A stretch of 64,000 bases of DNA from Isoetes taiwanensis (GCA_021234155.1 JAJEKV010000030.1:10480525-10544524), one strand, 5' to 3'; positions 34,754 through 46,194 are shown, counted from the stretch's first letter. A program made the numbers and translations. The notes: generated from the letters alone by a model not told the origin.

Positions 34754-36491
34754 AGGATTGGAGGTAGATGCAACTTGCTGTGGTCGCTGGCCGTGGTGGT
34801 TTTCTCAAAATAGGACGAGGGCCTTGTTTACCGTTGGCCACCCACAATTGATACGCGGTGAGACGCACAGAAGCGGGTTGATTTGAACCTGGAAGTTGAA
34901 CTTGAACTTGAGGAAGTTGAGGACACGCCGTGGTGGTGTGACCCCATTCATGACAATGATAACATTGAGCTTTAGAAGGATCAAAGGGAGGACGGTTGCC
35001 TTGTCCCCGTGGTTGCTGAGATTGCTGCGTTTGTTGATACTGCTGCGGTTGTTGAGTTTGATATTGCTGAGGCGGATATGACTGTTGGGGTTGAGGCGTG
35101 GTTTGGACTTGAAAAACCATCTTTTGCCGAAAAGGGGTAGGATGAGAACGAGTGCATTCCTCGGTGGCGTGATTGCACATATTGCATCTTTTACAATGAG
35201 GAGGTCCATTGGAGGAGTTGCATTCATTTGCCAGATGACCTTGATATTTACAAATAGTACACCAGATGTGAGCGCGTTGCGGATTTGCTTGTTGAGGCTG
35301 AACAGAGTTTTGGGGAACCATGACGGGGGGCATGAAAGGGAGTTCCTGGAGAGCAACACCCCTGGAAGAAACATTGACCGAGTGATTGACCAATTCAATG
35401 GCCTGCTCCAGAGACTTGGGACGCAGGTATTCTGTCATGAGTCGAATAGCAGGAGGAAGGCCCTGCAGAAACCAGACGAGGATCTGGCTTTGCGTGGGGT
35501 ACTCCTGGAGTTTACTGACGAGAATGTGAAGACGGTCCGCAAAATCCCTGGCTGACTCCGTGGGCTCTTGTTGAAGGTCATTGAGTTGCTTGAGGAGTAA
35601 CTGATCATCGTCTATGGTGCCATATTGAGACAGAAAGGCAGTTTTCATTTCTTGCCAACTCTGTTTCCAGTGACTTTTGTTGGCCATTAACCATTGATGA
35701 GGGGCGCCTCTGAGCGTGGTCGAAAAGATATGAAATTTGAGTTGTGGTTGCGCATGACCATTCAGAATGGCCAAGGCTTCGAATTCTTCCATATGAGCTT
35801 GAGCACTCTGATCCAAAGGTTTGCCTTTAGTGTTGCCGAAAGTTGGATAAGTCAGCTTCAAATTAGGAGGTGGAGGTGAAGGCGGAACAGACGCATAGAC
35901 CGGTGGATTCGTTGGAGGATATGTTGAAGCATAGAGAGGTGGAACAGTCTGAGACTGAGAGCAAGGGGGTGGAACTGAAAAAACATGTGGTCCAGCAAAA
36001 ACAGCATCTGGTGGGGAAGGGCCGTGGGAGCCATCCTCATGAGGCTTGAGATCAGTGGTTTGGTAAACAGGAAGAGCATGCTGAAAAGATGGAGAAGACT
36101 GAAAGTCGTGAGTGTGGGTAGGGCCAAAAGACACGTGATGGTAGCCCATCCCACCAGGAGGTGAAGAAGGTTGTGACGGAAGAGGGGTGTGACCTGAAGG
36201 GATATTGATATAGGTGCTGTCAGGAGTCTGGAAATAGTGAGGCGTGGGCTGAACAGGGGTATGCTGTGGACATTGAGGTTGAGAACAATGCCGACAGACA
36301 GGGGGAGACCCTGGTCGAGAATGAGCACGGGGGGTAGGAGGGGCCGATTGAGCGCGGGAGCGGATACGGCCACCCTCAATGTCATAGGCAGAATCATACA
36401 TATCCCGAACAGCCTCGCGTCGTTGATGGCGCTCGAGGCGAGCCGCCGTTTGGCAGAGAAGTTCCTCAGGAGTGAAACCTCGAGCCGACAT
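34713..36491 (-). CDS. Ty3/gypsy-like Gag polyprotein with three zinc knuckles
   Basis: The 592-residue ORF has a Pro/Ser/His-rich N-terminal half and then a Retrotrans_gag domain (residues about 220-370: KLTYPTFGNTKGKPLDQS, HQWLMANKSHWKQSW, FADRLHILVSKLQEYP). Three CCHC knuckles follow: CTICKYQGHLANEC, CKRCNMCNHATEEC and CYHCHEWGHTTTAC, all C-x2-C-x4-H-x4-C, within a Gln-rich tail. Gag forms the particle and binds element RNA. The ORF is undamaged, and the protease frame overlaps its end. Confidence 0.9.
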   Translation of the reverse strand: MSARGFTPEELLCQTAARLERHQRREAVRDMYDSAYDIEGGRIRSRAQSAPPTPRAHSRPGSPPVCRHCSQPQCPQHTPVQPTPHYFQTPDSTYINIPSGHTPLPSQPSSPPGGMGYHHVSFGPTHTHDFQSSPSFQHALPVYQTTDLKPHEDGSHGPSPPDAVFAGPHVFSVPPPCSQSQTVPPLYASTYPPTNPPVYASVPPSPPPPNLKLTYPTFGNTKGKPLDQSAQAHMEEFEALAILNGHAQPQLKFHIFSTTLRGAPHQWLMANKSHWKQSWQEMKTAFLSQYGTIDDDQLLLKQLNDLQQEPTESARDFADRLHILVSKLQEYPTQSQILVWFLQGLPPAIRLMTEYLRPKSLEQAIELVNHSVNVSSRGVALQELPFMPPVMVPQNSVQPQQANPQRAHIWCTICKYQGHLANECNSSNGPPHCKRCNMCNHATEECTRSHPTPFRQKMVFQVQTTPQPQQSYPPQQYQTQQPQQYQQTQQSQQPRGQGNRPPFDPSKAQCYHCHEWGHTTTACPQLPQVQVQLPGSNQPASVRLTAYQLWVANGKQGPRPILRKPPRPATTASCIYLQSYGSTSSRGDLSGP

Positions 36492-36608
36492 GATGGAAGA
36501 AAGATCAGACCCGGCAGCGGCGACAGTGTTTAGGGTCTGGGTTCGGGAACTCCTGCAAGACAGCCCTCTGTGAGGACCCTTGGATCTAACAGGAGAATCT
36601 GGGGACTA

Positions 36609-37099
36609 TGTCACGCGGGATTTGCAAAATAAACAAAGAAAACAACAGAGAACAATTGAGACAATAATGAGGACAACTTCCTTGATGTCAATGAAGATAC
36701 ATGAACTCTCGCAATCGAGAGAAAACTGATGTGAGACAAGACTCAAAACTCATCTAAAAACTCATGTGCTAGCTCTACTCATATATATAGTACAATGGCC
36801 TTTGGCCCAATATAGACACTCTGACTGATTTCGGTGCCGACTCCTGGAAGGAGGCCTGATTTGCAGGAATACTGGCGGTGCCTCTTGAAATGCCTGGAAT
36901 CTCGCTGACGCAGGCGGTGACGGGCCGTCACTTGTCTGAGCGCCTTCTTTTGATGGCAGGCGCGCCCTTTGACTGCGTGATCTGCTTGGTCTTCTGCGTG
37001 GCCTTTGACGACTGACCCGTGCCTGGTTGTGGATCCTTGGCCTTGACTTGGTCCGTCGTATGCATGAATAGTCCTGTACCAGGAGGCACAGGACTAACA
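36609..37099 (-). repeat. Putative 5' LTR of the gypsy-like element
   Basis: On the minus strand the segment starts TGTTAGTCCTGTG and ends GCGTGACA, about 120 bp upstream of the Gag start. A TATA-like ACTATATATATGAG lies near 36780. No canonical TGG primer site follows and no second LTR copy was found, so the borders rest on TG...CA ends and position only. Confidence 0.4.
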
Positions 37100-37104
37100 C
37101 ATGT

Positions 37105-38150
37105 TGGAGCCTAGGTGGCATATTGGAGCGCGTGGAATGTTTGAGCCACCTTGGCATGTTTGAGCCTAGGTGACATGTTTGAGCCACCTTGGCATGTTGG
37201 AGCCTAGGTGGCATGTTGGAGTCCACGTGGCATGTTTGAGCAACTTTGGCATGCTGGATCCTAGGTGGCATGTTGGAGCCTAGCTGGCATGTTTGAGACA
37301 CCTTGGCATGTTGGAGCCCGCGTGGCATGTTTGAGCCACCTTGGCATGTTGGAGCCCGCGTGGCATGTTTGAGCCACCTTGGCATGCTGGAGCCTAGGTG
37401 GCATGTTGGAGCCCACATGGCATGTTTGAGCCACTTTGGCATGTTTGAGCCACCTTGGCATGTTGGAGCCTAGGTGGCATGTTGAAACCCACGTGGCATG
37501 TTTGAGCCACCTTGGCATGTTGGAGCCTAGGTGGCATGTAGGAGCCCGCGTGGCATGTTTGAGACACCTTGGCATGTTGGAGCCTAGGTGGCATGTTTGA
37601 GCCACGTTGGCATGTTGGAGCCTAGATGGCATGTTGGGAGTCCACGGGGCATGTTTGAGCCATCTTGGCATGCTTGAGCCATCTTGGCATGTTTGAGCCA
37701 CCTTGGCATGTTTGAGCCTTGGTGGCATGTTGGTGCCTATGCGGCATGCTTGAGCCACCTTGGCAGGTTGGAGCCTATGTGGCATGTTGGAGCCCACATG
37801 GTATGTTTGAGCCACCTTGACATGTTGGAGCCTAGGTGGCATGAAGAAGCCCACGCGGCATGTTTGAGCCACCTTGGCATGTTTGAGCCTAGGTGTCATG
37901 TTGGAGCCTAGGTGGCATGTTTTAGGCACCTTCGCATGTTGGAGCCTAGGTGACATGTTGGAGCCCACCTGGCATGTTGGAGCCTGTAGGTGGGATGTAG
38001 GAGCCCGTGTGGCATGTTTGAGCCACCTTGGCATGTTTGAGCCTAGGTGGTGTGTTGGTGCCTAGGTGGCATGCTTGAGCCACTTTGGCATGTTGGAGCC
38101 TAGGTGGCATGTTGGAACCCACATGGCATGTTTGAGCCACCTTGGATCTA
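37105..38150. repeat. 19-bp minisatellite, about 1.05 kb
   Basis: Alternating units GGCATGTTTGAGCCACCTT and GGCATGTTGGAGCCTAGGT (19 bp each, 38-bp higher-order unit) repeat about 55 times with substitutions. Three units make 57 bp, so any frame shows a 19-residue periodicity, and a long minus-strand ORF (38034-37261) results. It abuts the putative LTR directly. Confidence 0.95.
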
Positions 38151-38749
38151 ACCGTTGAAGGTATTTTTCACGAATGTAAAACAATACGATACATTTCCAA
38201 ATTTGAGCACACAGCGATATTTTTCTTCTGCCTGTAAACATGATCAAACAAATACATGGAAATTTTGCAACTAATCCCACAACTTGAAAATTGTGGAATT
38301 CGTTTCTTCTAGTTTTACTGACTCCTCAGACTATTTCAATTACAAAGATAATGGATGTTTACAAAAGTATAGCAATACTTTACGCAAAAATGATTCTTAC
38401 AAACTCCAATTCCTCCCACTTTCATTCAACACTCATTGGCTTACAGAGATGCTTGCGGCTCATATTTCAGTTGTGGACCATCACTTACTATATCTATCTA
38501 CAGGAGCTCATAGATAAATGGATTCCCATAAAGTATCTGCAGGGTGTTGTCTCTTGTTCCTGTAGAAGCCACAGTTCCCTGCAATTGTACCATAAGAAGC
38601 TTTTTCAGAGTGCTTCTAAGGAAAAGTCTAATGGAATCATTGGCCAGCCTGATAGTCTTGTGGTATGAAAGACTGTGTTATGAAACTTAAGCAATTATCG
38701 AACAAAAATAATGAAAAAGCAAACTTATCGTGCAATTTGAGACACATTA

Positions 38750-40250
38750 AGTATTTTAGCCAGAATAATCCAGAGTACATCTCCCAGAGATGCCCAACTA
38801 TTGCTGGTCAAGGAACTAGCAGGCAGAACCACCATATCACCAAGACACTCCCATCTGGAAGATAATGGCGTCTTTTAAAAAAATATACCTGCAAGCTATA
38901 GACCCTTTCTAATGTCAGCTTTGCCTGTGACCTATCAGTTCCACCTCCAAGATTTAGAGCTGAGACGTCATTTTCCTTTTCCAAAAGTAACTGCTTCATA
39001 CAAATAATTTGATTCGCAGCAACTAGTATAATAGGAAATGCAACTTTAGCACTACATCTCCCAAAGATGCCCAACTATTGCTGGTCAAGGAATTAGCAGG
39101 CAGAACTGCCATGTCACCAAGACACTCCCATCTGGAAGATAATGATATCTTTTAAAAAGATATACCTGCAAGCTATAGACCATTCAATCAGCTAATCATA
39201 AATTACTTACCAAGTTGGCAACACTTCAATCAGGTATATAGGAAGGTTGTTGTCTCTCAGTAATAAACTAATACGTTCTCTTATTATAGTGTATGGACTC
39301 ACAACACAATTACATCTATCTAATACTTCTACTTCTCTGGCTTCTCCTTCATTGATGATGCATCTTTCTAATGCCAGCTTTGCCTGTGACCTATCAGTTC
39401 CACCTCCAAGATTTAGAGCTGAGATGTCATTTTCCTTTTCCAAAAGTAACTGCTTCATGTTTGATTCTCAGCAACTAGTGTAATAGGAAATGCGACATTA
39501 GCACCCATGCATGTTATCTGAACCTTTCTTTCCCTGTCAATCTCCAACCAAGCGTTTTCAATGCATCCTTGCCAATCTTTGCAAGAATAGAATCAAATTG
39601 AAAAACCCATCCATTTTTCTTCGCGCCAACTTCCTCTGTAATGCCTGTTCTGGAAGTAAGCACCATGGCTTTTTGAGAGATCTTCACCTTTGCATTTTCT
39701 AGTGCATTCATACAATGTCAGGTCTATTCTTAAGCAAGTGCTCTCCATTTGCCTCATAAATATGACAACCTACATCAATCAAGAAAGGGTTGCTAAAACT
39801 TGTTCCAAATGCAAAGCATGAGATTCCACCACCAACAACAATAAGTGTATTCTCAAAAACAGTGACTGTATAACACACAAGAACGGTGTCGGAAGGCACT
39901 TGAACTCTATATTGCTTTCAATTCATGCACTTTGTATCCAATATGAACAATTCATTGCTCTGTTTTCTGATAGGACATCCACCTAATAGTGCCGTGTATT
40001 GATCAAAAGCAGTGCATGAATGTGAAAACCTTGGAACAGGTTGGTCACCAATTGTGATCTCCTTCGTCATGTACATGTGAAGATGTCAAGCATATAGATA
40101 TCATCAAAGATAGTGGCGCCATCAAATCCACCAAACATGTAAAGTTTGTTACCATTTAGAGGCAGTTGATAGATCGAGGCACGGTAAAGCCACAAAAAAT
40201 GATCTGTAGACTGTTTCTGCTTCATAATCCTGCACAAATGTAAAAATAGT
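38750..40250 (-). pseudogene. tRNA wybutosine-synthesising protein 2/3/4-like (TYW2/3/4) pseudogene
   Basis: Minus-strand fragments follow the order of the plant TYW3-kelch-TYW2 fusion. These are kelch repeats (KLYMFGGFDGATIFDDIYML; then, after a frameshift, PVPRFSHSCTAFDQYTALLG), the linker block VVGGGISCFAFGTSFSNPF at about 39850, a TYW2 N-terminal part GWVFQFDSILAKIGKDALK at about 39600, and a WECLGDMAVLPANSL-type block near 39140 and 38850. The family makes wybutosine at position 37 of tRNA-Phe. Frameshifts, a stop in place of Trp after KCMN and duplicated exonic pieces show decay. TYW3 and the SAM-binding core are not seen. Confidence 0.75.
38776..39490. repeat. Internal duplication within the TYW2/3/4 pseudogene
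   Basis: A segment beginning ACATCTCCCAGAGATGCCCA at about 38777 recurs at about 39053, and the following CCTTTCTAATGTCAGC...CTGCTTCAT segment (38905-39000) recurs at 39360-39460. Copies are about 95 percent alike. Exonic blocks are therefore present twice. Confidence 0.85.
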
Positions 40251-41139
40251 GCTTCATGCATATATTGATAGCAAGAAACACATGGCGAATTAACATGATC
40301 AAGCCAAGCCTTTGACACATTTTTCCAACATCAAGAAAGCCTCACATGAGCAAAGCCTAGCTCGAATTCGGATTATATTCCCTGAAAAGAGCCAGAGATA
40401 TGTACCTGCAATTGTGCTTCAGATTCCACTTCCCCTACTTCCGCTTCTGCTTTCGCTGCCATGGATCAACCGGAAGAAAAGAAAGGAGCTCATTCAAGTC
40501 ACAGTTTTCTCGCATCTTTTCTCTCATCATGAATCCGGAGGAGATTGCATAGCTATCCAAATAAGACCTAAACAATCTCTACTGTCAGACATCCCAAACA
40601 AATGTTTGCCGTCTAAGTGTCAATGAGCATCACAAAAACTCTAAAAAAATCCAGGCAATCACAACCGCATATATAGAATATTCTATGGCATATTATACTA
40701 AGAACAAATCGAGGCCTTCTATATGTCATTCCATCCTCCAACAAGAGGGTTGCCCCCTACGGGCAACCCAAAAATCAATGGACATTAAAAAACAAGTTTA
40801 TATTTCACTAAGGTTTGCACAAGGTCTAGATCATTTTCTAAGGTTTTGGGGTATGGTGTGGGGGATTTTTTTTAATGGTCTGTTGGTCTTTTCTTTGCAA
40901 TGGTCCGAAATTTATTCCTTTTTGGTTTTTTAGAAGTTAGGTTTAGTTGTTTGTTGGTCGCGGGACGAGTGCCGGATTCATGCATGTGGCCTTTGTTCCG
41001 TTCTGGAAGGTTGTGGGCCGCAGGACTGGAGTGGTGCTGCACATGGTATTTTAGAGGCTGTTTTTCCATTGGCAATCGAGTCTTCGCTGCAGTTCATAAG
41101 CTTCATGGCCGTCCATTTTCTTTCTGGCATGTCTCAGTC

Positions 41140-42700
41140 ATGGCAGCAGAATCGGGGTCTCCCACAGGTACTTGAATTTCCTTCAATGTGCTTGTCGCCA
41201 TGTCCTTCCAGGTAGACAAGACTTCAGATGGAAGAAACCCCCGTTGGCAAAGAAGATGGTGGCCAGGGGAGGGAAGAACAAGAGGCCCAGGATGAGCTGT
41301 GGTGAAGATGTGGACGAGCCCTGCTCTCTTGACGTCAGTGTCACAGTCAGTGTAGGTGGGCTCGATGTTTGGGAGGCACTATATCTTTCTGTGTGCAGAT
41401 TCTTGGTTAAAGAGTGTATCTCTGGGGTGGTCAGCCAGGAGCACGGGTCCGAGCTAGACCACTTACATATTCAATGTGTTCTTCGAGTTGTAGTGAGCAA
41501 TCTTAGCACTCCAGCTATGGTGAATGTCAGACTGAAGAAGTATCTTGGCTGGGATAGCCACAAGCCTGCCGGGGGAATTATTCTATGCAAAGCCCTGAAG
41601 GATACAAAGCTGCACAGTTATGAAGGTATGATCGGTTATTGCTTGAAAGATCTTGGCAAAATGCACTTCAGGCAGCATGTGAAGAATGTGAGTGCAAAAC
41701 AAATGGCCAAAGGAAAAGACCTGTATGCATTATATGGGGCAGGTGATATCAAGTCCAGCGTGACCCTGGACAACTGGAATTTGTTGGCTAGGGCCTGTCA
41801 TTTTGTTCTGTACCATGGCAAGAGGCAGCTTAGTGCATCTTTGGAGCAGGCTATCACTGCAATGTTAAGAACACATAAGTTTGTTCTCAGCAGTGCATGG
41901 GTGCTACCCATGAACTGCGCGTTCATATCACATCAGCGGGTGGAGGCAGCCTGGAGGCTGACATTAAACCCAGGATGTGCTTCTATTAGGGATGTGCGCT
42001 CGATCATCTTTGGCACGCCACTTGGAATTGTCCCTGTGGAGCGTGTTAGGAGAAGAAGAAAACGGGTTTGGGATGAGGTGCAGAATGATCTTGAGGAGAT
42101 AGATGATGATGATGAATTGGCAGCTTTCAAGGATGACACTGCCCCTACAGATGCCCCTATTTATGCCCGTTATGAGCCTTGGCCAGAATTCATCCCTCTA
42201 CATTCAGGTGACAAGAGTGTTCATGTGGATTAGGTACTGCCCGTGTCTTTGTGGTTGATGTCTTGACATGTATATATTGTTGTTTTGTAGGTGTGATAAT
42301 GGATCAGGTTCCGATAGGTGTTGATGGTGAGAATAGATTACCTCATCAGATCATAAGTATAGATAGTGATTCGGAGGGAGAACCGGCTGAGGATTTGCGA
42401 AGCTGCAATGTGAATGATGCTGTGAGCAAGAAATCTGAGTGCTTTCATGTTCATGTTAACGTTGATTTGCTGTCCAAGAAGGTTCTTACCGCAATCAGGT
42501 ATGTGAAAGACAGTGTGTGCAACAGCTTGCAGAGGATACAAGATGCTTTGGCGTGCTTGGAGACGGAAGATTTGAAAATCTCCTTCAGGCAAAGGCGATG
42601 TTTCCGTGGGCATGTAAATCTGCTGAGGGGTATTCTTGTGCGCCATGTCAATGCGCTGGATCGCATGGCAAGTAGGCACCCTGGCACTATGCAGGCTTGA
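41140..42700 (+). CDS. Y1 HUH endonuclease (Rep/Replitron-like), spliced, apparently intact
   Basis: The main frame (41256-42207) carries an HUH domain: TVSVGG (possible motif I strand, residues 30-35 from Met 41256), DHLHIQCVL with the HLH metal-binding pair (residues 69-71, bases 41460-41468), and GYCLKDLGK with a YxxK motif (Tyr 128, Lys 131; bases 41637-41648). A single tyrosine and no helicase separate it from Helitrons. This order is that of CRESS-virus Rep proteins and of the Replitron transposons of eukaryotes. CAG/GTGACA at 42207/42208 and TTTTGTAG at 42290 define an 83-nt intron that joins, in frame, a second exon (42291-42700) rich in charged residues. A further 28-nt first exon (41140-41167) with a good ATGGCA start would need a 44-nt intron, short for plants; otherwise the start is 41256. 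The protein would have 453 or 477 residues. Confidence 0.75.
42208..42290 (+). other. Predicted 83-nt intron of the HUH gene
   Basis: GTGACA donor after CAG and a T-rich TTGTTGTTTTGTAG acceptor. Removal skips the TAG at 42231 and keeps the frame. Without splicing the HUH frame stops at 42233 and the downstream frame starts at ATG 42299. Confidence 0.65.
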
Positions 42701-43310
42701 AGAGTTATGACGGCTGCACTTGAGTTTGGGTTGTGTGAGAGGATGTTTTGGTTGGCTCCTGTTACAAGTTTTGTGTCTCCTTCTTATCTAGTGAATGCTG
42801 TATCTGTTTTGTTATGTAGGTCGGTTTACTCTGTGCCATGCTTTGTGGCACAGGTTCCAATATTTAATATGCTGCCAGCAGCAGTGTAATATCATATGCT
42901 CAATATAATATTTCGTCACTGTAATATATGGTGCTCTTTTCATGGTCTGAACTTTCCTTGGTTGTATTTCAGTGGCTGATTTCTGTGTTGGTTGAATATT
43001 TAATGGTTTCTCAATGGTTTAAATTATTAAATGCCAAAAAACGTTGCTCTTAGATGATAAGGTTGCACATAGCCTTGCAAAATGAAAGTCAAGAAAAAAA
43101 TAGGCATGCAATAAAAAGTCTATTTTTTGCTTAGCCATGCTCTTATACCCCTATATTAATTTAATATTTTAAATATGTATTAGAGAGAAATATATATGTA
43201 TGGAAATCCCATATATATCACGAATGTTATCATATATAGAGAAATAAAAAACCAGAGAAAAGCTAAAGAATAATATATCATGGAATAGAATCTAGAGGGG
43301 TGTTTATGCC

Positions 43311-43424
43311 TAGTTTGGTCAGCCTATCCACTAGGGTTTTATTCCTGTATGTGCATTGTGTATTGCGCCTTTGTTCTTGTTAATAAAAAAAGAGTCACAT
43401 CCTTCCAAAAAAAAAAAAAAACTG
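43311..43424 (+). mobile_element. Truncated retroelement 3' end with poly(A)
   Basis: TATCCACTAGGGTTTTATTC, an AATAAA-type signal, CATCCTTCC and a poly(A) run end this fragment. It matches the 3' end at 45470-45577 and part of 50840-50935. Only the tail of the element is present. Confidence 0.65.
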
Positions 43425-43429
43425 GCATG

Positions 43430-43900
43430 GCAATTAATATTGCCAAAATTCCCTCCCACCAACAAATCCAAAATCGTTCATTTTATTAGAAAATGAGAGA
43501 AAATGGCATCTTAGAAGAAAAGGTTACTTTCCGAATCAAAAAAGTATCCAATTCTCTATCTATAATTTCATTATCTTTCTTAATCTCATCTTTGTGTTCA
43601 AAACCTCAATGAGTTTTTGCTACAAAAGAAAGAAAAGCAGACACTATTTCACAGTTTGGTCCGAACAATAAAATCAGAGCCATTTGATGTTTAAGTAGTT
43701 CGTTCTAAATTCTGATTCGTTAAGTTTTAGAATGCATGCCTCTAGGTGGAATTATATTTGCCCTCTCCGTATGGAAGCCATATTAATTGGCCTCATAAAA
43801 CCAATCTTAGTGTTTTATTTGCATTGTGCATTGTTACCTTTTAGTGTCAGATTCGAGTGTTTTTTAGTGCATTGAAAAGTTGGTCTATAATTCATATAGT
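43430..43900. other. Gene-less AT-rich interval
   Basis: No supported feature. It separates the truncated tail from the next LINE. Confidence 0.4.
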
Positions 43901-43950
43901 TTTGTTGTGTATATCTGAGCCGGATTTGGAGTTTACAGATTTCGGCTACC

Positions 43951-45580
43951 ATGGCAAACCCTAGTTTGCCTGCTTCCGGAGCACGTTCGTCAGCCAAGAA
44001 AGTGGTAAGTGATGCTTCTGCTTCTTCTTCTGTGCATGATATGAATTCTCCTTTGTCGTTTCCTAATTTACCCAATAATTCTTGCCTCAATCCTCTTCCT
44101 TTTGACCCTTCTCTTGTTGATATGAGTACAAACTTGCTACACTTTCCCCCTCTTTCTAAATCTGCACCTTTGTCTACTTCTCGAGTAGAGACCATTGTAA
44201 ATACTTCTATTGTCTACTTCTGCTTCTTTTTTGTCTACTTCTGCTGGATGTGTATCTGCTTCCTCTACTCCTTCTACACGATTTAGCGATTGGATTAAAC
44301 GTGATTTGACATCCAGTGTGCAATCTGCTCGTGTCTCTATTGCATTGAATATTATATTACAGAATAACAAGAAAGAATTGAGCTCGTATCTAAATGAGTT
44401 ACAAGCACAAGATTATCGTATGGATGTTCAGTTGCCTCCTGAGGGTGTATTCTATGAGGCACCGCAGTGTTCAAATTCTTTTACACAGGCTGGCCTACCA
44501 GTTGTTGAAATTGATCATAATGCTCATTTGCAATGTGTTCAGAACCTTGTGTCTCATGCAGTTGTTTGCCATTTCACTGGATAGTTTCTAGATCTCAAGA
44601 GAGTTGGATTCTGGCTAAAACATCATCTTCAGAGACTGAGACTCCTCATTATGCGTCTCTAAAAGTTTTGGATAAAGATAATAATTTCTTCTTGGTCATG
44701 TTTGACTCTTCACTTGCAGTTGACAGGCTTGTGGAACGTGGTGTTGATCCTCTTTAGGGACATTATCTTCTATATCATATTTATTCTCCTGGAATCTTGT
44801 CAAGTAAGTTTGATGCATTGCGCATGCCTTGCTAGCTTGCCTTAGAAGGTTTTCCACTAGAATTGCAAGTGTCTAATTTAATGATTGCTATTGCCAATGG
44901 ATTGGGTATGCATCTTGCCCATTCTATTGTTAATGGTCCTCGAATTTGTGTATCTCTTCCTATTTGTGTTTCTATTCCTCAGTCAGTAGTGGTCAAAAGT
45001 GGCCCACTTTTTTTCAGGTACAAACTACGTCTGCTTAATGGACCTGAGCTTGCCAAGATGTTTCCCAATGTTGAGGCTTTCGCTACTTACAAGTCTAGGC
45101 ATACTTTTGTCTCTACCTCCCCAACTGCTCCTATCCCATGTCACATAGCATCCACTTCACTTGAATGTCGTGTTGTATCATCTTCTTCCTCATCTGCCTC
45201 TGCACTGTCTACTCCACGCCTGAAGAAGCTTGCACGTCACAAAAAATAGCTCGGCTCCTCAATCTACATTAGTGCACTCTGTAGCTCCAATATCTGCTAC
45301 GATTGTTACAGTGGATGTCCCTGATTCAGTGACATTGAGGCACCAGGGAGCAGACCAAGTTGCTGTTAATGATTCTATGGATGTGGAAGTTCGGCCTAGT
45401 TAAAGTATAACTTTTCTAAAAATATGATTATATATTATTCTTCTCTTTGTAGGAGAGGACGTGTGGCCCTGCTCAGTTGGATCTAATTATCCACTGGGTT
45501 TTTTATTCCTGTCTCTGCATTGTATTATGTATTATGATGGAGTGTTATTAATAAAGTCTGACGTCATTCCAAAAAAAAAC
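43951..45580 (+). mobile_element. LINE ORF1-like element without ORF2, poly(A)-tailed
   Basis: Plus frames 43951-44286, 44210-44584, 44533-44757 and 44863-45249 form one frame-shifted protein. Its later part (LALEGFPLELQVSNLMIAIA, NGLGMHLAHSIVNGPRICVS) has the layout of DUF4283-type ORF1 proteins of plant LINEs. A Ser-rich N-terminus precedes it. The sequence runs to a 3' end shared with 43311 and 50840, with ATTAATAAAG and short poly(A) at 45569-45577. No RT follows, so this is an internally deleted or non-autonomous copy. Confidence 0.6.
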
Positions 45581-45744
45581 CCGGTGCATTGTTGGTTTTG
45601 GACTAACGATGCAAATGAAAAACTATGCCATGCAATTTGAAAGTCCAGTTTTTAGAGTGGCCTTAAAAAAAAGTAAGGGCAGCCCTTCAATTTCTAACCC
45701 TGGATCAGAAGAGAATAACTCATAACTCCGTGGTATAGTAGTAA

Positions 45745-45800
45745 GTATAGATAGATATTATTTTAACGTCGCCCACGACATGGTTCGAAAATAAGGGAGT
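45745..45800 (-). repeat. SINE 3' end with (ATCT)n tail
   Basis: On the minus strand GTGGGCGACGTTAAAATAAT is followed by ATCTATCTAT. The same end occurs on the plus strand at 63790-63845. The head (TTCGAACCATG) keeps a B-box-like core. Confidence 0.6.
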
Positions 45801-46194
45801 TCCTCCTGTAAAAATCCGCCCACTTCTGTTGAATTCTGGTCATCCTAAAAAATTCCTGGCAATTTTCCAGCAAGAAAATAATATTTTTTTGGCAAAACAC
45901 ACCAGAAAATGCACCAACATATATTTTTTCCGATAGCCACAAATACCAAACGTTTTTACTGCTTAGACATATTGCTATTTTCGAGCGCTGGTCTACTAGG
46001 GCAAACATGAAGACTAAATCGAAGAACCATGAACCACTAACAAAGAGATTTATGAAGGAAATAAAAGAATATTGCATTATGACCGCTTTACAAGAAATTT
46101 ATCGCGATAAGTTATCACCTTCAGCAACTTTGTAGGCAACAAAAGCATCTATGATAAGATTCATGCTGTTACTATGCCATTCCCCTAGAATATG

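Noticed and set aside
37261-38034. Long minus-strand ORF (257 codons) as a repeat protein
   Set aside because: It is a by-product of the 19-bp minisatellite, where all frames are periodic. No start context or conserved domain supports it.
41140-42700. Calling the HUH gene a Helitron
   Set aside because: Helitron proteins carry two tyrosines and a fused helicase; here there is one YxxK tyrosine and no helicase motif nearby.
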